Shown here: piece after piece, positions 1-9,191 of the stretch
Layout of the letters: each line of letters starts with the position of its first letter
Position numbering within the stretch: position 1 is the first letter of the stretch
Origin: JAJFJD01 sp965228425
GTDB lineage: Bacteria > Pseudomonadota > Alphaproteobacteria > UBA8366
DNA: 64,000 nucleotides
Direction: 5' to 3'
NCBI GenBank assembly: GCA_965228425.1
Contig: OZ245815.1
Location: 4,712,001-4,776,000, forward strand
Notes under the pieces: model-generated
What the model was told of the DNA's origin: nothing
The model's input: the letters and a program-made list of their open reading frames with translations, nothing else
The model's database searches: none
Made by a program: the position numbers and the translations under genes

Positions 1-31
1 AACGCCGCACGAACACGGGAGGCATCAGGCC

Positions 32-1525
32 ATGCCGTCAGCCAGCCATGTCATCGCCCTCGACCAGGGAACGAGCAGCACGCGAGCGGTCTTGTTCGAT
101 GCGAACCGCATGCCGGTCGCGCAGTCGCAGTCCGAGCTTCGGCAAATCTACCCGCGGCCCGGCTGGGTCGAGCACGACCCGGAGGAAATCTGGCAAGCGT
201 CGGTCACGGTGCTGCGCGATGCGCTCAACCAAGGCGGTGTCGACCCGGCGGATATCGCCGGGATCGGGATCACCAATCAGCGCGAAACCGTCGTCCTTTG
301 GGACCGGGACACCGGCACCCCCATCCACAACGCCATCGTTTGGCAGGACCGCCGCACCGCCGATACCTGTGCGGCGTTCAAGCAGGCGGGACACGAGCCC
401 GGCATTCGCGGCAAGACTGGCCTGTTGCTGGATCCCTATTTCAGCGCCAGCAAGATTGCCTGGCTGCTCGACACGGTCGACGGCGCGCGGGCGGCAGCGG
501 ACCAAGGAAAACTCGCGGCCGGTACGATGGACAGCTTCGTGCTTTGGCGATTGACCGGCGGCGCGGTGCACGCGACGGACGCCACCAACGCGTCCCGAAC
601 CATGTTGTTCGACATCCACCGTCAGTGCTGGGACGACGATCTTTGCGCCCTTTTCAACATTCCCCGGTCTATTCTGCCGGACGTGCGCGATTGTGCCGCC
701 GATTTCGGCACGACCAAGGGCGACCTGCTCGGCGCTCCCGTTGCCATCCGCGGCATTGCCGGGGACCAACAGGCCGCCACCATCGGCCAAGCCTGCTTCG
801 CGCCGGGATCGATCAAGAGCACCTACGGCACCGGCTGTTTCGTCCTGACCAATACGGGCAGAACCGCGCTCGAGTCCGAGAATAAGCTACTGACGACGAT
901 CGCCTACAGGCTGGCCGGGCAGACGACTTACGCCATCGAAGGCAGTATTTTCATCGCCGGCGCGGCCGTTCAATGGCTGCGCGATGAATTGAAGGTGATC
1001 GGATCGGCGCAAGAATCGGCCGAGCTGTTCGCCCAAGCCGCGCCGGAGAGCGGTGTCTATATGGTGCCCGCCTTCGCGGGTCTCGGCGCGCCATATTGGG
1101 ACAGCGGCGCGCGCGGTGCGATCCTCGGCCTGACACGGGGCAGCGGGCCGGCGGAGATCGTCCGCGCGACGGTCGAATCCGTCGCCTATCAGACGCGCGA
1201 CCTGTTCGAGGCCATGGCCGCCGACGGCGCCGCAACGCCCGAAACCGTGCGGGTGGACGGCGGAATGGCGTCGAATGACGTGTTCCTGCAATTCCTGGCG
1301 GATGTTCTCGATATTCCGGTGGAACGCCCGCCGATCACCGAGACAACCGTCTTGGGCGCCGCCTATCTTGCGGGGATGCAGTCCGGACTCTATCCATCGC
1401 CGGATGAAATGGCCGACGCTTGGCATTGCGACGCCCGGTTCGATCCCGCAATGGAGGCAACAGAGCGCGCCCGGCGCTATGCCGGTTGGCAGGACGCCGT
1501 GCGGCGCATTCGTACGCCCGGTTAA
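32..1525 (+). CDS. glpK: Glycerol kinase
   Basis: Cytoplasmic FGGY-family kinase that phosphorylates glycerol to sn-glycerol 3-phosphate with ATP. At 497 residues it has the usual GlpK length. The N-terminal phosphate-binding motif DQGTSSTR is at 11-18, TNQRET at 81-86, and GIAGDQQAA contains Asp245, which aligns with the catalytic Asp245 of E. coli GlpK. The ATG is preceded by GGGAGG at a good distance. It meets the Na/Pi symporter gene tail to tail with 7 nt between stops. Its product is the substrate of GlpD encoded at 5.1-6.6 kb, so the two probably form one glycerol route although glpF is not in the window. Identification by family motifs is firm. Confidence 0.97.
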   Translation: MPSASHVIALDQGTSSTRAVLFDANRMPVAQSQSELRQIYPRPGWVEHDPEEIWQASVTVLRDALNQGGVDPADIAGIGITNQRETVVLWDRDTGTPIHNAIVWQDRRTADTCAAFKQAGHEPGIRGKTGLLLDPYFSASKIAWLLDTVDGARAAADQGKLAAGTMDSFVLWRLTGGAVHATDATNASRTMLFDIHRQCWDDDLCALFNIPRSILPDVRDCAADFGTTKGDLLGAPVAIRGIAGDQQAATIGQACFAPGSIKSTYGTGCFVLTNTGRTALESENKLLTTIAYRLAGQTTYAIEGSIFIAGAAVQWLRDELKVIGSAQESAELFAQAAPESGVYMVPAFAGLGAPYWDSGARGAILGLTRGSGPAEIVRATVESVAYQTRDLFEAMAADGAATPETVRVDGGMASNDVFLQFLADVLDIPVERPPITETTVLGAAYLAGMQSGLYPSPDEMADAWHCDARFDPAMEATERARRYAGWQDAVRRIRTPG

Positions 1526-1532
1526 ACGACGG

Positions 1533-3185
1533 CTACGCCGGTGCTTCCTTGTGGACCTTGCTCTTGCGCAGGCGCGACGTGCGAAGTTCGCCGGCCTCTT
1601 CGAGAATTGGATAGGCGGCGGAGGTGAGATGGCTGTTGATACGTTTCAGGTCGCGCAGAATATCCAAATGCAATGACGACGTTTCGATGCTCTCGCGCAT
1701 GCCGCTCTTCAGCCGTTCGTGGTGACTCTCGGCCGCGTCGCGCTCGAGTTGCCGGAAGGTGTCTTTCTCCATCAACAGTTTGCGCGCCAACGCATGGTCG
1801 CCCGACACGAAGACGCTGGTCGCGAGTTTTAGGTTTTCCTGGACCCGGTGATGCAGATCGGCGATCTCGCTCAATCCTTCCTCGGAGAAAGCCAGCCGGT
1901 ACTTGATTTTCTTGGCAGCAAGCTCCATCAGGTTTTTGTCGATGATGTCGCCGATATGCTCCAAGTTCGTCGAGAAGCTCATGATCTCGTTGCACCGTCG
2001 GTTGTCCTCATCGCCCAATTCCTGCCGGCTCACGTCGGTTAGATACAGCTTGGTCTGTTCGTACAACCGATCGACCGTGTCGTCCGATGCGGTCACCCGG
2101 CTCAACGACTCCTTGTCGTCCCGCCGCAGCGTGTCCATCGACCCGCGCAACATCTCATCCAGGATATCGGCAATACGCAGCGTTTCACGGGTCGCATTGG
2201 CCAGGGCGACAGCGGGCTCGTCGACCGCCGAAGCATCCAGATAACGCGCCTCGCCTTCGTCGGACGACACCGCACGGTCCGGAATCCACCGCTCCATCAA
2301 TGCACTGACGGGTCCGATGGCGAAGATGAAGATCATTGCCAGACCAAGGTTGAACGCCGTGTGGAAATTCACGACTTGGCGCACCGGGTCCGCCTCGATC
2401 AGCGGGATATATTCAGCCACATACGCCACGAACGGGAAAACCAGGATGCAGCCGGCCGCCTTGAACACGGCATTGCCAACCGCGACCCGACGCGCTGCCG
2501 CCGCCGACCCCAAGGTCGCGGTTATCGGCGGAATCGCACCACCAAGATTTGCGCCCAAAACCAAGGGGAAGATCAACACCACCGGTATCGCCCCCGCGCC
2601 CACGAGCGACGCAATCAGCAGCACGGTCGCCAGACTGGAATGGGCAAGCCATGTCAGCAGCGCCGTCAGGAGGATCGCCAAGAGCGGCTCGTTGCCAAGC
2701 GACGTGACAAGCGCCAGAACAATCTTGGAATCGCGGATCGGCTGAGAATTCGCAACGATCAAGCTGAGAGCAAGCAGGATAAGCCCGAGCCCGATTGTCA
2801 GCCGGCCGATATCGCGGGTCCGTTTCCGTTGGCCACCTTGAAACGCGATGAAGCCGATGGTGATCAACACCGGCGATATCCAAACGATGTTTAAGCTGAA
2901 CAGCTGTGCGACCAAAGTCGTGCCGACGTCCGCGCCCAGCATCACCGCAAGCGCGGCCGCCGATATCACCAGCCCACGGCCCGCAAAGGACGCCGTCATC
3001 AAGCAGGTGGCCGTGCTGCTCTGCAACAAGGTGGTCACGCCCAACCCCGCCAGGAAAGCGGCAAACCGGTTCGACAAATGCCGTCCCAAGATAAGACGAA
3101 GTGTTCCGCCAAAGGCACGGGTCATGCCCGTCCGCACCATGCGCATGGCCCAAAGCAACAAGGCAATCGCACCGATCAGGTTCAT
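1533..3185 (-). CDS. Na/Pi cotransporter family protein with C-terminal PhoU-like domain
   Basis: Inner-membrane Na+-coupled phosphate carrier of the NptA/YjbB type. The first about 310 residues hold two Na/Pi_cotrans repeats with many hydrophobic segments, including the QSSTAT and AHSSLATV signatures. The rest (about 330-550) is soluble and helical like PhoU. The length of about 550 is normal. The start is uncertain: ATG at 3185 is preferred, but the codon before it is TTG (3188) and neither has a clear Shine-Dalgarno. A direct/inverted repeat resembling a Pho box lies about 85 bp upstream. Neighbouring glpK, glycerophosphodiesterase and glpD suggest a role in phosphate balance; in some bacteria this family is thought to export phosphate. 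Confidence 0.9.
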   Translation of the reverse strand: MNLIGAIALLLWAMRMVRTGMTRAFGGTLRLILGRHLSNRFAAFLAGLGVTTLLQSSTATCLMTASFAGRGLVISAAALAVMLGADVGTTLVAQLFSLNIVWISPVLITIGFIAFQGGQRKRTRDIGRLTIGLGLILLALSLIVANSQPIRDSKIVLALVTSLGNEPLLAILLTALLTWLAHSSLATVLLIASLVGAGAIPVVLIFPLVLGANLGGAIPPITATLGSAAAARRVAVGNAVFKAAGCILVFPFVAYVAEYIPLIEADPVRQVVNFHTAFNLGLAMIFIFAIGPVSALMERWIPDRAVSSDEGEARYLDASAVDEPAVALANATRETLRIADILDEMLRGSMDTLRRDDKESLSRVTASDDTVDRLYEQTKLYLTDVSRQELGDEDNRRCNEIMSFSTNLEHIGDIIDKNLMELAAKKIKYRLAFSEEGLSEIADLHHRVQENLKLATSVFVSGDHALARKLLMEKDTFRQLERDAAESHHERLKSGMRESIETSSLHLDILRDLKRINSHLTSAAYPILEEAGELRTSRLRKSKVHKEAPA

Positions 3186-3270
3186 CAAGATAATCGTCGC
3201 GGAAATAGCACTCTTCCTTTCGAAGGAGTCGCGATTGCATAGCCGTCCGGGATCGTCCCGGCAGCTGCTT

Positions 3271-3290
3271 TTGTTACGGTTTTATTACAA
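3271..3290 (-). promoter_or_regulatory. Candidate Pho-box-like site upstream of the Na/Pi transporter
   Basis: Read on the minus strand the site is TTGTAAT-AAAA-CCGTAAC followed by AA. Two 7-mers are spaced by 4 bp, as in the PhoB consensus CTGTCAT-N4-CTGTCAT, with about 5/7 and 4/7 matches. It lies about 85 bp before the start codon of the phosphate transporter, a sensible place for an activator. The same bases are also nearly an inverted repeat (TTGTTA...TTACAA), so a different dimeric repressor is possible. Match quality is moderate and the call rests largely on context. Confidence 0.4.
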
Positions 3291-3447
3291 GATCACGGAT
3301 TATACGCCAGTATTTCCGAAAACGGTGAATTTTCTGCGCGCATGGTCCCCGCGCCGCCAACACTTCCTTTCCGCATTCCCCTTGGATATTCCGTTCAAGC
3401 CCGCTACATAGCGATACATACTTCCCGTCCATCAGATCGAAACGGTG

Positions 3448-4407
3448 ATGCCCGACATACTTTTGGTCCTCTTGGGACTCACCGTCTTGGTGGCCGCCGG
3501 CGAGGCGACATTGCGCGGTGCGGTGGCGCTCGCGAGGAAGCTGAACATGCCCCCCGCTGCGATCGGTCTGACGATCGTCGGCTTCGGGACCTCGCTACCG
3601 GAACTCGTGGTCAGCGTCCAGGCCGCCCTCGAGGCCAAACCGGGATTCGCCGTCGGCAACGCCGTCGGCAGCAACATCGCCAACAGTCTTCTGATCCTTG
3701 GGTGCGCGGCGCTGGTCCGGCCCTTACGGTGCGAGCCGCGGTCCTTGCGCCGCGATGGCGGCGCGATGCTGATCGCCACACTTATCTGCATCACATTGGG
3801 CATGACAGGGCGAGTCGTTTTTTGGCAGGGCTTGCTGATGATCGTCATGCTTTTTGCGTTCATCGGATGGTCCTATCAGCAAGACCGGAAATGGGCCGAC
3901 CTGCCCGCCGCACTGCATGAGAAGGAAGGTGAAGTGGTCGAAGTCGTGCCGGAATCGATGCTCTTCGTGCTTGCCATGCTGCTTTCCGGTCTCCTCGGGC
4001 TCGGCATCGGCGCCGACATGATGGTCGATGGCGCCGCGGCGATCGGCGCCCGCGCCGGTATCCCGGATGCCGTATTGGGCCTCACCGTGTTCGCATTCGG
4101 CACCTCGCTGCCGGAACTCGTCGCGGCCATGGTTGCCGCTGGGCGCGGACACACCGACGTCGCGGTCGGCAACGTCATTGGCAGCAACATCTTCAACCTG
4201 ATGGGTATCCTGGGCGCGGCATCGCTGGTGACCCCGATTCCATTCAACGACGCATTGCAGCAGATCGACCTTTGGGTGCTGCTGGCCGCGACGCTGGTCC
4301 TGTTCCCGATCATCATCAGCGGATGGCGCATCAGCCGACGCGAAGGCGCGCTGCTCTTGTTCTGCTACATCGGCTATATTGGCAGCGTCGCATGGCGGAC
4401 CATGTAA
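3448..4407 (+). CDS. Calcium/sodium antiporter (CaCA family)
   Basis: Inner-membrane cation exchanger of the YrbG/CaCA type, about 319 residues with some ten hydrophobic segments. The two inverted alpha repeats are visible: GFGTSLPEL at 45-53 and AFGTSLPEL at 216-224, each followed later by a GN-(A/V)-(V/I)-GSN stretch that supplies ion-binding residues. The family moves Ca2+ or Na+ against the other. Start chosen at ATG 3448; an adjacent GTG at 3445 is equally possible. It is divergent from the Na/Pi gene and is followed 19 nt later by the glycerophosphodiesterase, so those two are probably cotranscribed. Confidence 0.92.
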   Translation: MPDILLVLLGLTVLVAAGEATLRGAVALARKLNMPPAAIGLTIVGFGTSLPELVVSVQAALEAKPGFAVGNAVGSNIANSLLILGCAALVRPLRCEPRSLRRDGGAMLIATLICITLGMTGRVVFWQGLLMIVMLFAFIGWSYQQDRKWADLPAALHEKEGEVVEVVPESMLFVLAMLLSGLLGLGIGADMMVDGAAAIGARAGIPDAVLGLTVFAFGTSLPELVAAMVAAGRGHTDVAVGNVIGSNIFNLMGILGAASLVTPIPFNDALQQIDLWVLLAATLVLFPIIISGWRISRREGALLLFCYIGYIGSVAWRTM

Positions 4408-4426
4408 CGGGAGGCGGTATTCTGTC

Positions 4427-5167
4427 ATGAGCGAACTGTCCATCCACTTTCCCCGCGTCATCGGACATCGCGGCGCGGTCGGTCATGCACCGGAGAACAC
4501 GCTTGCCGGTATCCGCAAGGCCGCGGAACTGGGCGCCACCTGGGTCGAATTCGACGTCGCGCTAACCAAGGACGATGTCCCGGTCCTGATGCATGACGAT
4601 ACGGTCGACCGCACGACGGACGGATCCGGTAATCTGGCCGACATGACGCTACAGGATGTCCGCGCGCTGGACGCCGGGCGCTGGTTCTCGGACGCCTTCG
4701 CCGGCGAGCGGATTCCAACGCTGACGGAAACGATCCGTCTGCTCGAGGCGCTCGGCCTCGGTGCGAATGTCGAAATCAAGCCAACACCGGGCCGGGCCAC
4801 CGAGACCGGCCGTATCGTCGCGAAGCAGGTCGCCGACGAATGGCCGAACACCCTGCGCGCGCCGGTATTCTCCAGTTTCTGGGTAGACGCCTTGGTGGCG
4901 GCCCAGCAAGCGGCGCCCGAAATTCCCCGCGGTTGGCTGATGCGGCGGCCCGGCAAGGGTTGGCAGGACCAGGCCAAGGCGCTGGATTGCCTTTCCATTC
5001 ATTGCAATCACCGGGCGCTCGACAGCAAAATCGCGGCGGAGGTCCGCGAGGCGGAATATCACTTGCTGGCCTATACCGTGAACGACGCGAAACGCGCCCT
5101 GAAACTCTTCGAGTGGGGAGTCGAATCGGTCTTCAGCGACTATCCGGAACGCATCCTGGCCACATAG
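4427..5167 (+). CDS. ugpQ: Glycerophosphodiester phosphodiesterase
   Basis: Hydrolyses glycerophosphodiesters (deacylated phospholipid headgroups) to sn-glycerol 3-phosphate and the free alcohol. GDPD-family catalytic residues are all present: HRG at 14-16, ENT at 23-25, E41-x-D43 and the H56-D57 pair. No signal peptide, so it acts in the cytoplasm like UgpQ rather than periplasmic GlpQ. The ATG at 4427 has GGGAGGCGG upstream; the longer frame from 4379 lies inside the CaCA gene and is not needed. The last 28 nt overlap the 3' end of convergent glpD, whose enzyme would consume the glycerol 3-phosphate made here. 246 residues, normal for UgpQ. Confidence 0.93.
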   Translation: MSELSIHFPRVIGHRGAVGHAPENTLAGIRKAAELGATWVEFDVALTKDDVPVLMHDDTVDRTTDGSGNLADMTLQDVRALDAGRWFSDAFAGERIPTLTETIRLLEALGLGANVEIKPTPGRATETGRIVAKQVADEWPNTLRAPVFSSFWVDALVAAQQAAPEIPRGWLMRRPGKGWQDQAKALDCLSIHCNHRALDSKIAAEVREAEYHLLAYTVNDAKRALKLFEWGVESVFSDYPERILAT

Positions 5168-6645
5168 TCCGCAACCGCCTTGCGTTGATCGGGCGTCATG
5201 TGGAGCCCGGTCTTTGTCCGCCGCCACAAAATGTCTTCCGCCGTCGCGGCCCATTCTTCGCGGCAGAGCCAATCAACTTCGGCCTGAAACAACCCGCCGC
5301 CGAAAGATATGCCGAGATCGGCTTCCGACGCAGCACCGTTCAACATCGTACGCCCGCGCGTGCCATGGCGGCGCGCCACACCTTCGAGCCAATGCGGATC
5401 CAGATCCGGATACTCCTGCCGCAAGGTGCGGACAAGCGCATCGAAATCGCCGAAGTCGCCCCCGGGCAGCGCGGCACCGGCGGTCCAGCCAGGGGGCAGC
5501 GCCGGAAAGAACGTTTCCAGTTTTGCCACGGCCTGCTCGGCAAGCTTGCGCGCCGTGGTGATCTTGCCGCCGAAGATCGACAGCATCGGCGGCGCTCCAT
5601 CCAGAGCACCGTCAGGCGCATCGAGCGCCAGCACATAATCCCGTGTCACGGCCGACGGGTCGTTCTCGCCGTCGTCATAGAGCGGCCGAACGCCGGCATA
5701 GCTCCAGACCACGTCCGCCGGTACGACGGCAACGCGGAAATACCGGTTCACCGCCGCACATAGGTACTCGGTCTCGGCGTCGGAGATTTCGACCGGCCCC
5801 GGCTTCCCCTCCACAGGAACATCGGTCGTACCGACCAAGCTGAAGTCGCCCTCATACGGAATGACGAAAATCACCCGATTGTCGTCATGCTGCAGGATGA
5901 AGGCGTGCGGCCCGTCATACAGTTTCGGCACAACGATATGGCTGCCCTTGATCAAACGGACCTGGGCCGGGGCATTGCCGCCGGCCACCTCGCCGATAAT
6001 CTGCTGCACCCACGGCCCGCCGGCGTTGACCAGCACACGGGCCGTCACCTCTTGGGATCCATCGGCGTCTTCCACCGTGGCCATCCAACGGTCGCCGGCG
6101 CGGCGCGCCGACGAGCAGCGCGTCCGCGGACGGATATCCGCCCCCTTCGCCGCGGCGTCGAGCGCGGACAACAGGACGAACCGTGCGTCATCCACCCAGC
6201 AATCCGAGTAGATGAAGCCGGTCGTGAATTCAGGTGCGAGCGTGCCGCCATAAGCGGGCGCCGTCAGGTCGATTCTGCCCGACCGCGCCAACTTGTGTGC
6301 TCCGCCGAGCCGGTCATAGAGCCAAAGGCCCATGCGGATCATCCACGCGGGCCGCAGGGACGGCGCGTGGGGCAAAACGAATTGCATCGGCCAGACGATA
6401 TGCGGCGCGCTTTGCAGCAAGACCTGCCGTTCGCGCAAGGCCTCGCCCACCAACCGGAAGGCATAGTGCTCCAAGTACCGCAACCCGCCATGGATCAGCT
6501 TGCTGCTGGCAGACGATGTCGCGCCCCCCAGATCGCCCATCTCGCAAAGCAGCACGGAAAGTCCCCGCCCGGCAGCGTCGCGGGCGATGCAGGCGCCGTT
6601 TATGCCGCCGCCGATGATAAGAATGTCATAGCACTTGTCGGTCAC
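5140..6645 (-). CDS. glpD: Aerobic glycerol-3-phosphate dehydrogenase
   Basis: Membrane-associated FAD enzyme oxidising sn-glycerol 3-phosphate to dihydroxyacetone phosphate and passing electrons to quinone. The N-terminal FAD fold GGGINGACIARDAAG starts at residue 12, and TSSASSKLIHGGLRYLE is the GlpD signature. The C-terminal DAO_C helical domain is present. 501 residues is typical. The start appears to be GTG at 6645 with no strong ribosome site; no better in-frame start precedes the FAD motif. It overlaps ugpQ tail to tail and is divergent from a HAD phosphatase, with a perfect short palindrome between them. Confidence 0.95.
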   Translation of the reverse strand: MTDKCYDILIIGGGINGACIARDAAGRGLSVLLCEMGDLGGATSSASSKLIHGGLRYLEHYAFRLVGEALRERQVLLQSAPHIVWPMQFVLPHAPSLRPAWMIRMGLWLYDRLGGAHKLARSGRIDLTAPAYGGTLAPEFTTGFIYSDCWVDDARFVLLSALDAAAKGADIRPRTRCSSARRAGDRWMATVEDADGSQEVTARVLVNAGGPWVQQIIGEVAGGNAPAQVRLIKGSHIVVPKLYDGPHAFILQHDDNRVIFVIPYEGDFSLVGTTDVPVEGKPGPVEISDAETEYLCAAVNRYFRVAVVPADVVWSYAGVRPLYDDGENDPSAVTRDYVLALDAPDGALDGAPPMLSIFGGKITTARKLAEQAVAKLETFFPALPPGWTAGAALPGGDFGDFDALVRTLRQEYPDLDPHWLEGVARRHGTRGRTMLNGAASEADLGISFGGGLFQAEVDWLCREEWAATAEDILWRRTKTGLHMTPDQRKAVADYVARMRSG

Positions 6646-6668
6646 AGCGAGTTGTTTAGCCCGTCGCG

Positions 6669-6685
6669 GTTTACGGGGGGTAAAC
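6669..6685. promoter_or_regulatory. Palindromic operator candidate between glpD and the HAD gene
   Basis: GTTTAC-N5-GTAAAC is a perfect 6-5-6 inverted repeat, with a G5 spacer on the plus strand. It sits in the 95-bp divergent region, 24 bp before the glpD start and 56 bp before the HAD start. Position and symmetry suit a repressor dimer (DeoR/GlpR-like or LacI-like), but it does not match the E. coli GlpR operator that I know, so the binding protein is unknown. Confidence 0.4.
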
Positions 6686-6740
6686 GTATGCGCTTATATG
6701 CGGTCTCATCCGCCCAATAACTGCGCGCCTGTAACATGCC

Positions 6741-7556
6741 ATGACCGACCCGTCGACCCTTCGTCCACTGGACAGCTTTCCCGTCGCCGACCGCAAGGCG
6801 ATCCGCTGCGTGTTCACCGATATCGATGACACGCTGACGACCGACGGCCGCCTCGGCGCCATGGCCTATACCGCAATGGAACGCCTGCAGGACGCCAAGA
6901 TCATGGTGGTCCCCATCACCGGGCGGCCCGCCGGATGGTGCGACCATTTCGCCCGAATGTGGCCGGTGGATGCCGTTGTCGGCGAGAACGGCGCCTTCTA
7001 TTTCCGGTATGACCGGGATGCCCGGCGCATGACACGACGGTTCGACCAGCCCGACGCGGAGCGCGCCGCGAACCGCGAACGCCTCGCCGCCGTGCGGGAC
7101 CGAATCCTGGCCGAGGTGCCGGGTTGTGCCGTCGCGAACGACCAAGCCTATCGCGAAACCGATTTGGCGATCGATTTCTGCGAGGATGTGCCGCGGCTGC
7201 CGCAGGCCGACGTCGACAGGATCGTCGCGCTGTTCGTCAAGGCCGGCGCCGTGGCGAAGATCAGTTCGATTCACGTGAACGGCTGGTTCGGCAGTTTCGA
7301 CAAGCTCACGATGGCCCGCCACCTGATGACCGAGGTCTTCGAGGTCGATTTGGAGACCGACAACGCTCATTTCGTCTTTACCGGCGACGCCCCGAATGAT
7401 TCGCCCATGTTCGGATTCTTCGAGAACAGCATCGGCGTCGCCAACGTACTGGATTTCCAAGATCGGCTCGACGCCGAACCCACCTTCATCACCACGCGGC
7501 GCGGCGGCGAGGGATTCGCCGAGGCGGTCTCGTCGCTATTGGACGCATACGCTTAA
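6741..7556 (+). CDS. HAD-superfamily hydrolase, subclass IIB (sugar-phosphatase-like)
   Basis: Predicted cytoplasmic phosphatase of 271 residues. HAD motif I is D27-I-D29-D-T, motif II lies in VVPITGRPAG, a Lys occurs in FDKLTMARHL, and motif IV is GDAPNDSPMF. Cap-domain layout and motif spacing resemble mannosyl-3-phosphoglycerate, sucrose-6-phosphate and trehalose-phosphate phosphatases (HAD-IIB). It is not of the PhnX phosphonoacetaldehyde-hydrolase type despite lying beside phn transporter genes. It is divergent from glpD and meets phnE tail to tail (7 nt). A phosphate-ester substrate related to glycerol phosphates or glucosylglycerate-type solutes is plausible but not shown. Confidence 0.8.
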   Translation: MTDPSTLRPLDSFPVADRKAIRCVFTDIDDTLTTDGRLGAMAYTAMERLQDAKIMVVPITGRPAGWCDHFARMWPVDAVVGENGAFYFRYDRDARRMTRRFDQPDAERAANRERLAAVRDRILAEVPGCAVANDQAYRETDLAIDFCEDVPRLPQADVDRIVALFVKAGAVAKISSIHVNGWFGSFDKLTMARHLMTEVFEVDLETDNAHFVFTGDAPNDSPMFGFFENSIGVANVLDFQDRLDAEPTFITTRRGGEGFAEAVSSLLDAYA

Positions 7557-7563
7557 ACCCAAC

Positions 7564-8391
7564 TTAGATGATGGCGTGACGAACCTTGGCGGAGACCCAT
7601 TCGCTGACGACCACCGTGGCAATGATCGCCAACAAAATCACGGACACGCTGGACCATCCCAATTCCATGATCTTCGCGCTGAGTTCCAGCCCGATTCCGC
7701 CCGCGCCGACGAGGCCGAGCACGGTGGATTCCCGGATGTTGATGTCCCAGCGGAAAACCGTGATCCCCGCGAAGGCCGGCAAGATTTGCGGCACGATCCC
7801 GAAGGACAGCCTCTGCGGCCCCGATGCCCCGGTTGCGGTCACCGCCTCCACCTGCGTTTCGTCGATTTCCTCGATCGCCTCGTAAAGCAGCTTCGCCACG
7901 AAGCCGATCGACCGCAGGCCGATCGCGATGATGCCGGCGAAAACGCCCGGCCCGACGATGGCGACCAGCAGCAGCGCCCAGATCAGCGAATTGATCGACC
8001 GCGACGAAACGATGATCAGCAAGGCGATCGGTCGCACGAAAGCCACGCTCGGCGTCGTATTGCGCGCCGCCAGAAACGCGACCGGCACCGCGATGATGAT
8101 GGCCATGACCGTTCCGAGCGTCGCGATGTTGATCGTGTCCCAGAGCGGCCGCCATAACTCGTGGATATAGCCCCACTCCGGCGGCACCATCCGAGACCCC
8201 AGGTCCGCCGCCTGACGCCCGGCATCCGTCACGAAAAACCAAGTCGTCTTGTCCGAGATCAGCTTGAAGCAATAGACGAAAATGAAGGTGCCGACGAACC
8301 AGCCAGCCCAAATCGAGAACTGCCGCTTGCGGTCGCGGCGCTGCCAAATCTTGGTGTCGTCCTGCACAACCGTCGGCATCACTGCACCCAT
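7564..8391 (-). CDS. phnE: Phosphonate-type ABC transporter permease (second PhnE)
   Basis: Inner-membrane permease of the PhnE family, 275 residues with about six hydrophobic segments and the cytoplasmic EAA-type loop (EAVTATGASGPQRLSFG). It is the last gene of a phnD-phnC-phnE-phnE operon and overlaps the first permease by 13 nt. An ATG at 8379 would instead give a TGATG coupling with the upstream stop. Paired PhnE paralogues presumably make a heterodimeric channel. Substrate is not decided by the sequence: the family moves phosphonates, phosphite and phosphate esters. Confidence 0.9.
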   Translation of the reverse strand: MGAVMPTVVQDDTKIWQRRDRKRQFSIWAGWFVGTFIFVYCFKLISDKTTWFFVTDAGRQAADLGSRMVPPEWGYIHELWRPLWDTINIATLGTVMAIIIAVPVAFLAARNTTPSVAFVRPIALLIIVSSRSINSLIWALLLVAIVGPGVFAGIIAIGLRSIGFVAKLLYEAIEEIDETQVEAVTATGASGPQRLSFGIVPQILPAFAGITVFRWDINIRESTVLGLVGAGGIGLELSAKIMELGWSSVSVILLAIIATVVVSEWVSAKVRHAII

Positions 8392-9191
8392 TTCCGGACA
8401 TAGCCGGACGTATATTCAACGCACATCACGATCGCAATGATGATGATCAGGATGGCGGCCGCGGAATCGAACTCGTAACGATCGAAGGCCGTGTTCAGCG
8501 TGGCCCCGATGCCACCGCCGCCGACGATGCCGACGATCGCGGATTCCCGGAAGTTGATGTCGAGCCGGTAGAGCGACAGGCCGATGAATCGCGGAAGCAC
8601 CTGCGGCTGAATGGCGTAGTTCAGCCACTGGAACCAGCCGCCCCCCGTCGCGCGAACCGCCTCGGCCTGTGTCGGGTCCATGTCCTCGATGTCTTCGGCC
8701 AACAACTTGGCGAAAAATCCAATGGTGGCGACGCTCAATGTCACCACCCCGGCAAAGGGACCGAAGCCGAAAAGTTTGACGAAGAAGATCGCGAGTATGA
8801 CTTCTTGAAAACTCCGCGACCCGGCGATGATGGCGCGGCAGAAGTAATAGACCGGCAACGGCGCAATGTTGCGCGCCGCGCCGAGCGCGATCGGCACCGA
8901 CAGAAGGATGCCGATGACGGTGGACACGGCGGTCATCCACAAGCTTTCTAGAATACCGTCGAGAATGGCGTCCCAACGCGACGCGAAATCCGGCGGCGCG
9001 AAGGCGAGGAGGAATTTCTTACCCCGCGGCAAGCCTTCCCAGACCCGGGTCCAGTTCACCTCGGTCGTGCCCAGGGCAACGGCCAGGTAGGCCGCGGCGC
9101 CGACGATCAGCGCCCACCGCAACGTCGGATTGGAAATCAGCGGCGGCCGTTTCCACGTCCGGCGGCCGAGCGACGCCGGAGCGTCGGTCAT
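8379..9191 (-). CDS. phnE: Phosphonate-type ABC transporter permease (first PhnE)
   Basis: 270-residue inner-membrane permease with about six membrane spans. The cytoplasmic loop EAVRATGGGWFQWLNYA matches the EAA loop that contacts the ATPase. It overlaps the phnC stop by 4 nt (ATGA), so translation is probably coupled, and it runs on into the second permease. Sequence similarity between the two permeases around SAIVGIVGGGGIG and STVLGLVGAGGIG shows that they are paralogues. Confidence 0.92.
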   Translation of the reverse strand: MTDAPASLGRRTWKRPPLISNPTLRWALIVGAAAYLAVALGTTEVNWTRVWEGLPRGKKFLLAFAPPDFASRWDAILDGILESLWMTAVSTVIGILLSVPIALGAARNIAPLPVYYFCRAIIAGSRSFQEVILAIFFVKLFGFGPFAGVVTLSVATIGFFAKLLAEDIEDMDPTQAEAVRATGGGWFQWLNYAIQPQVLPRFIGLSLYRLDINFRESAIVGIVGGGGIGATLNTAFDRYEFDSAAAILIIIIAIVMCVEYTSGYVRKWVQ

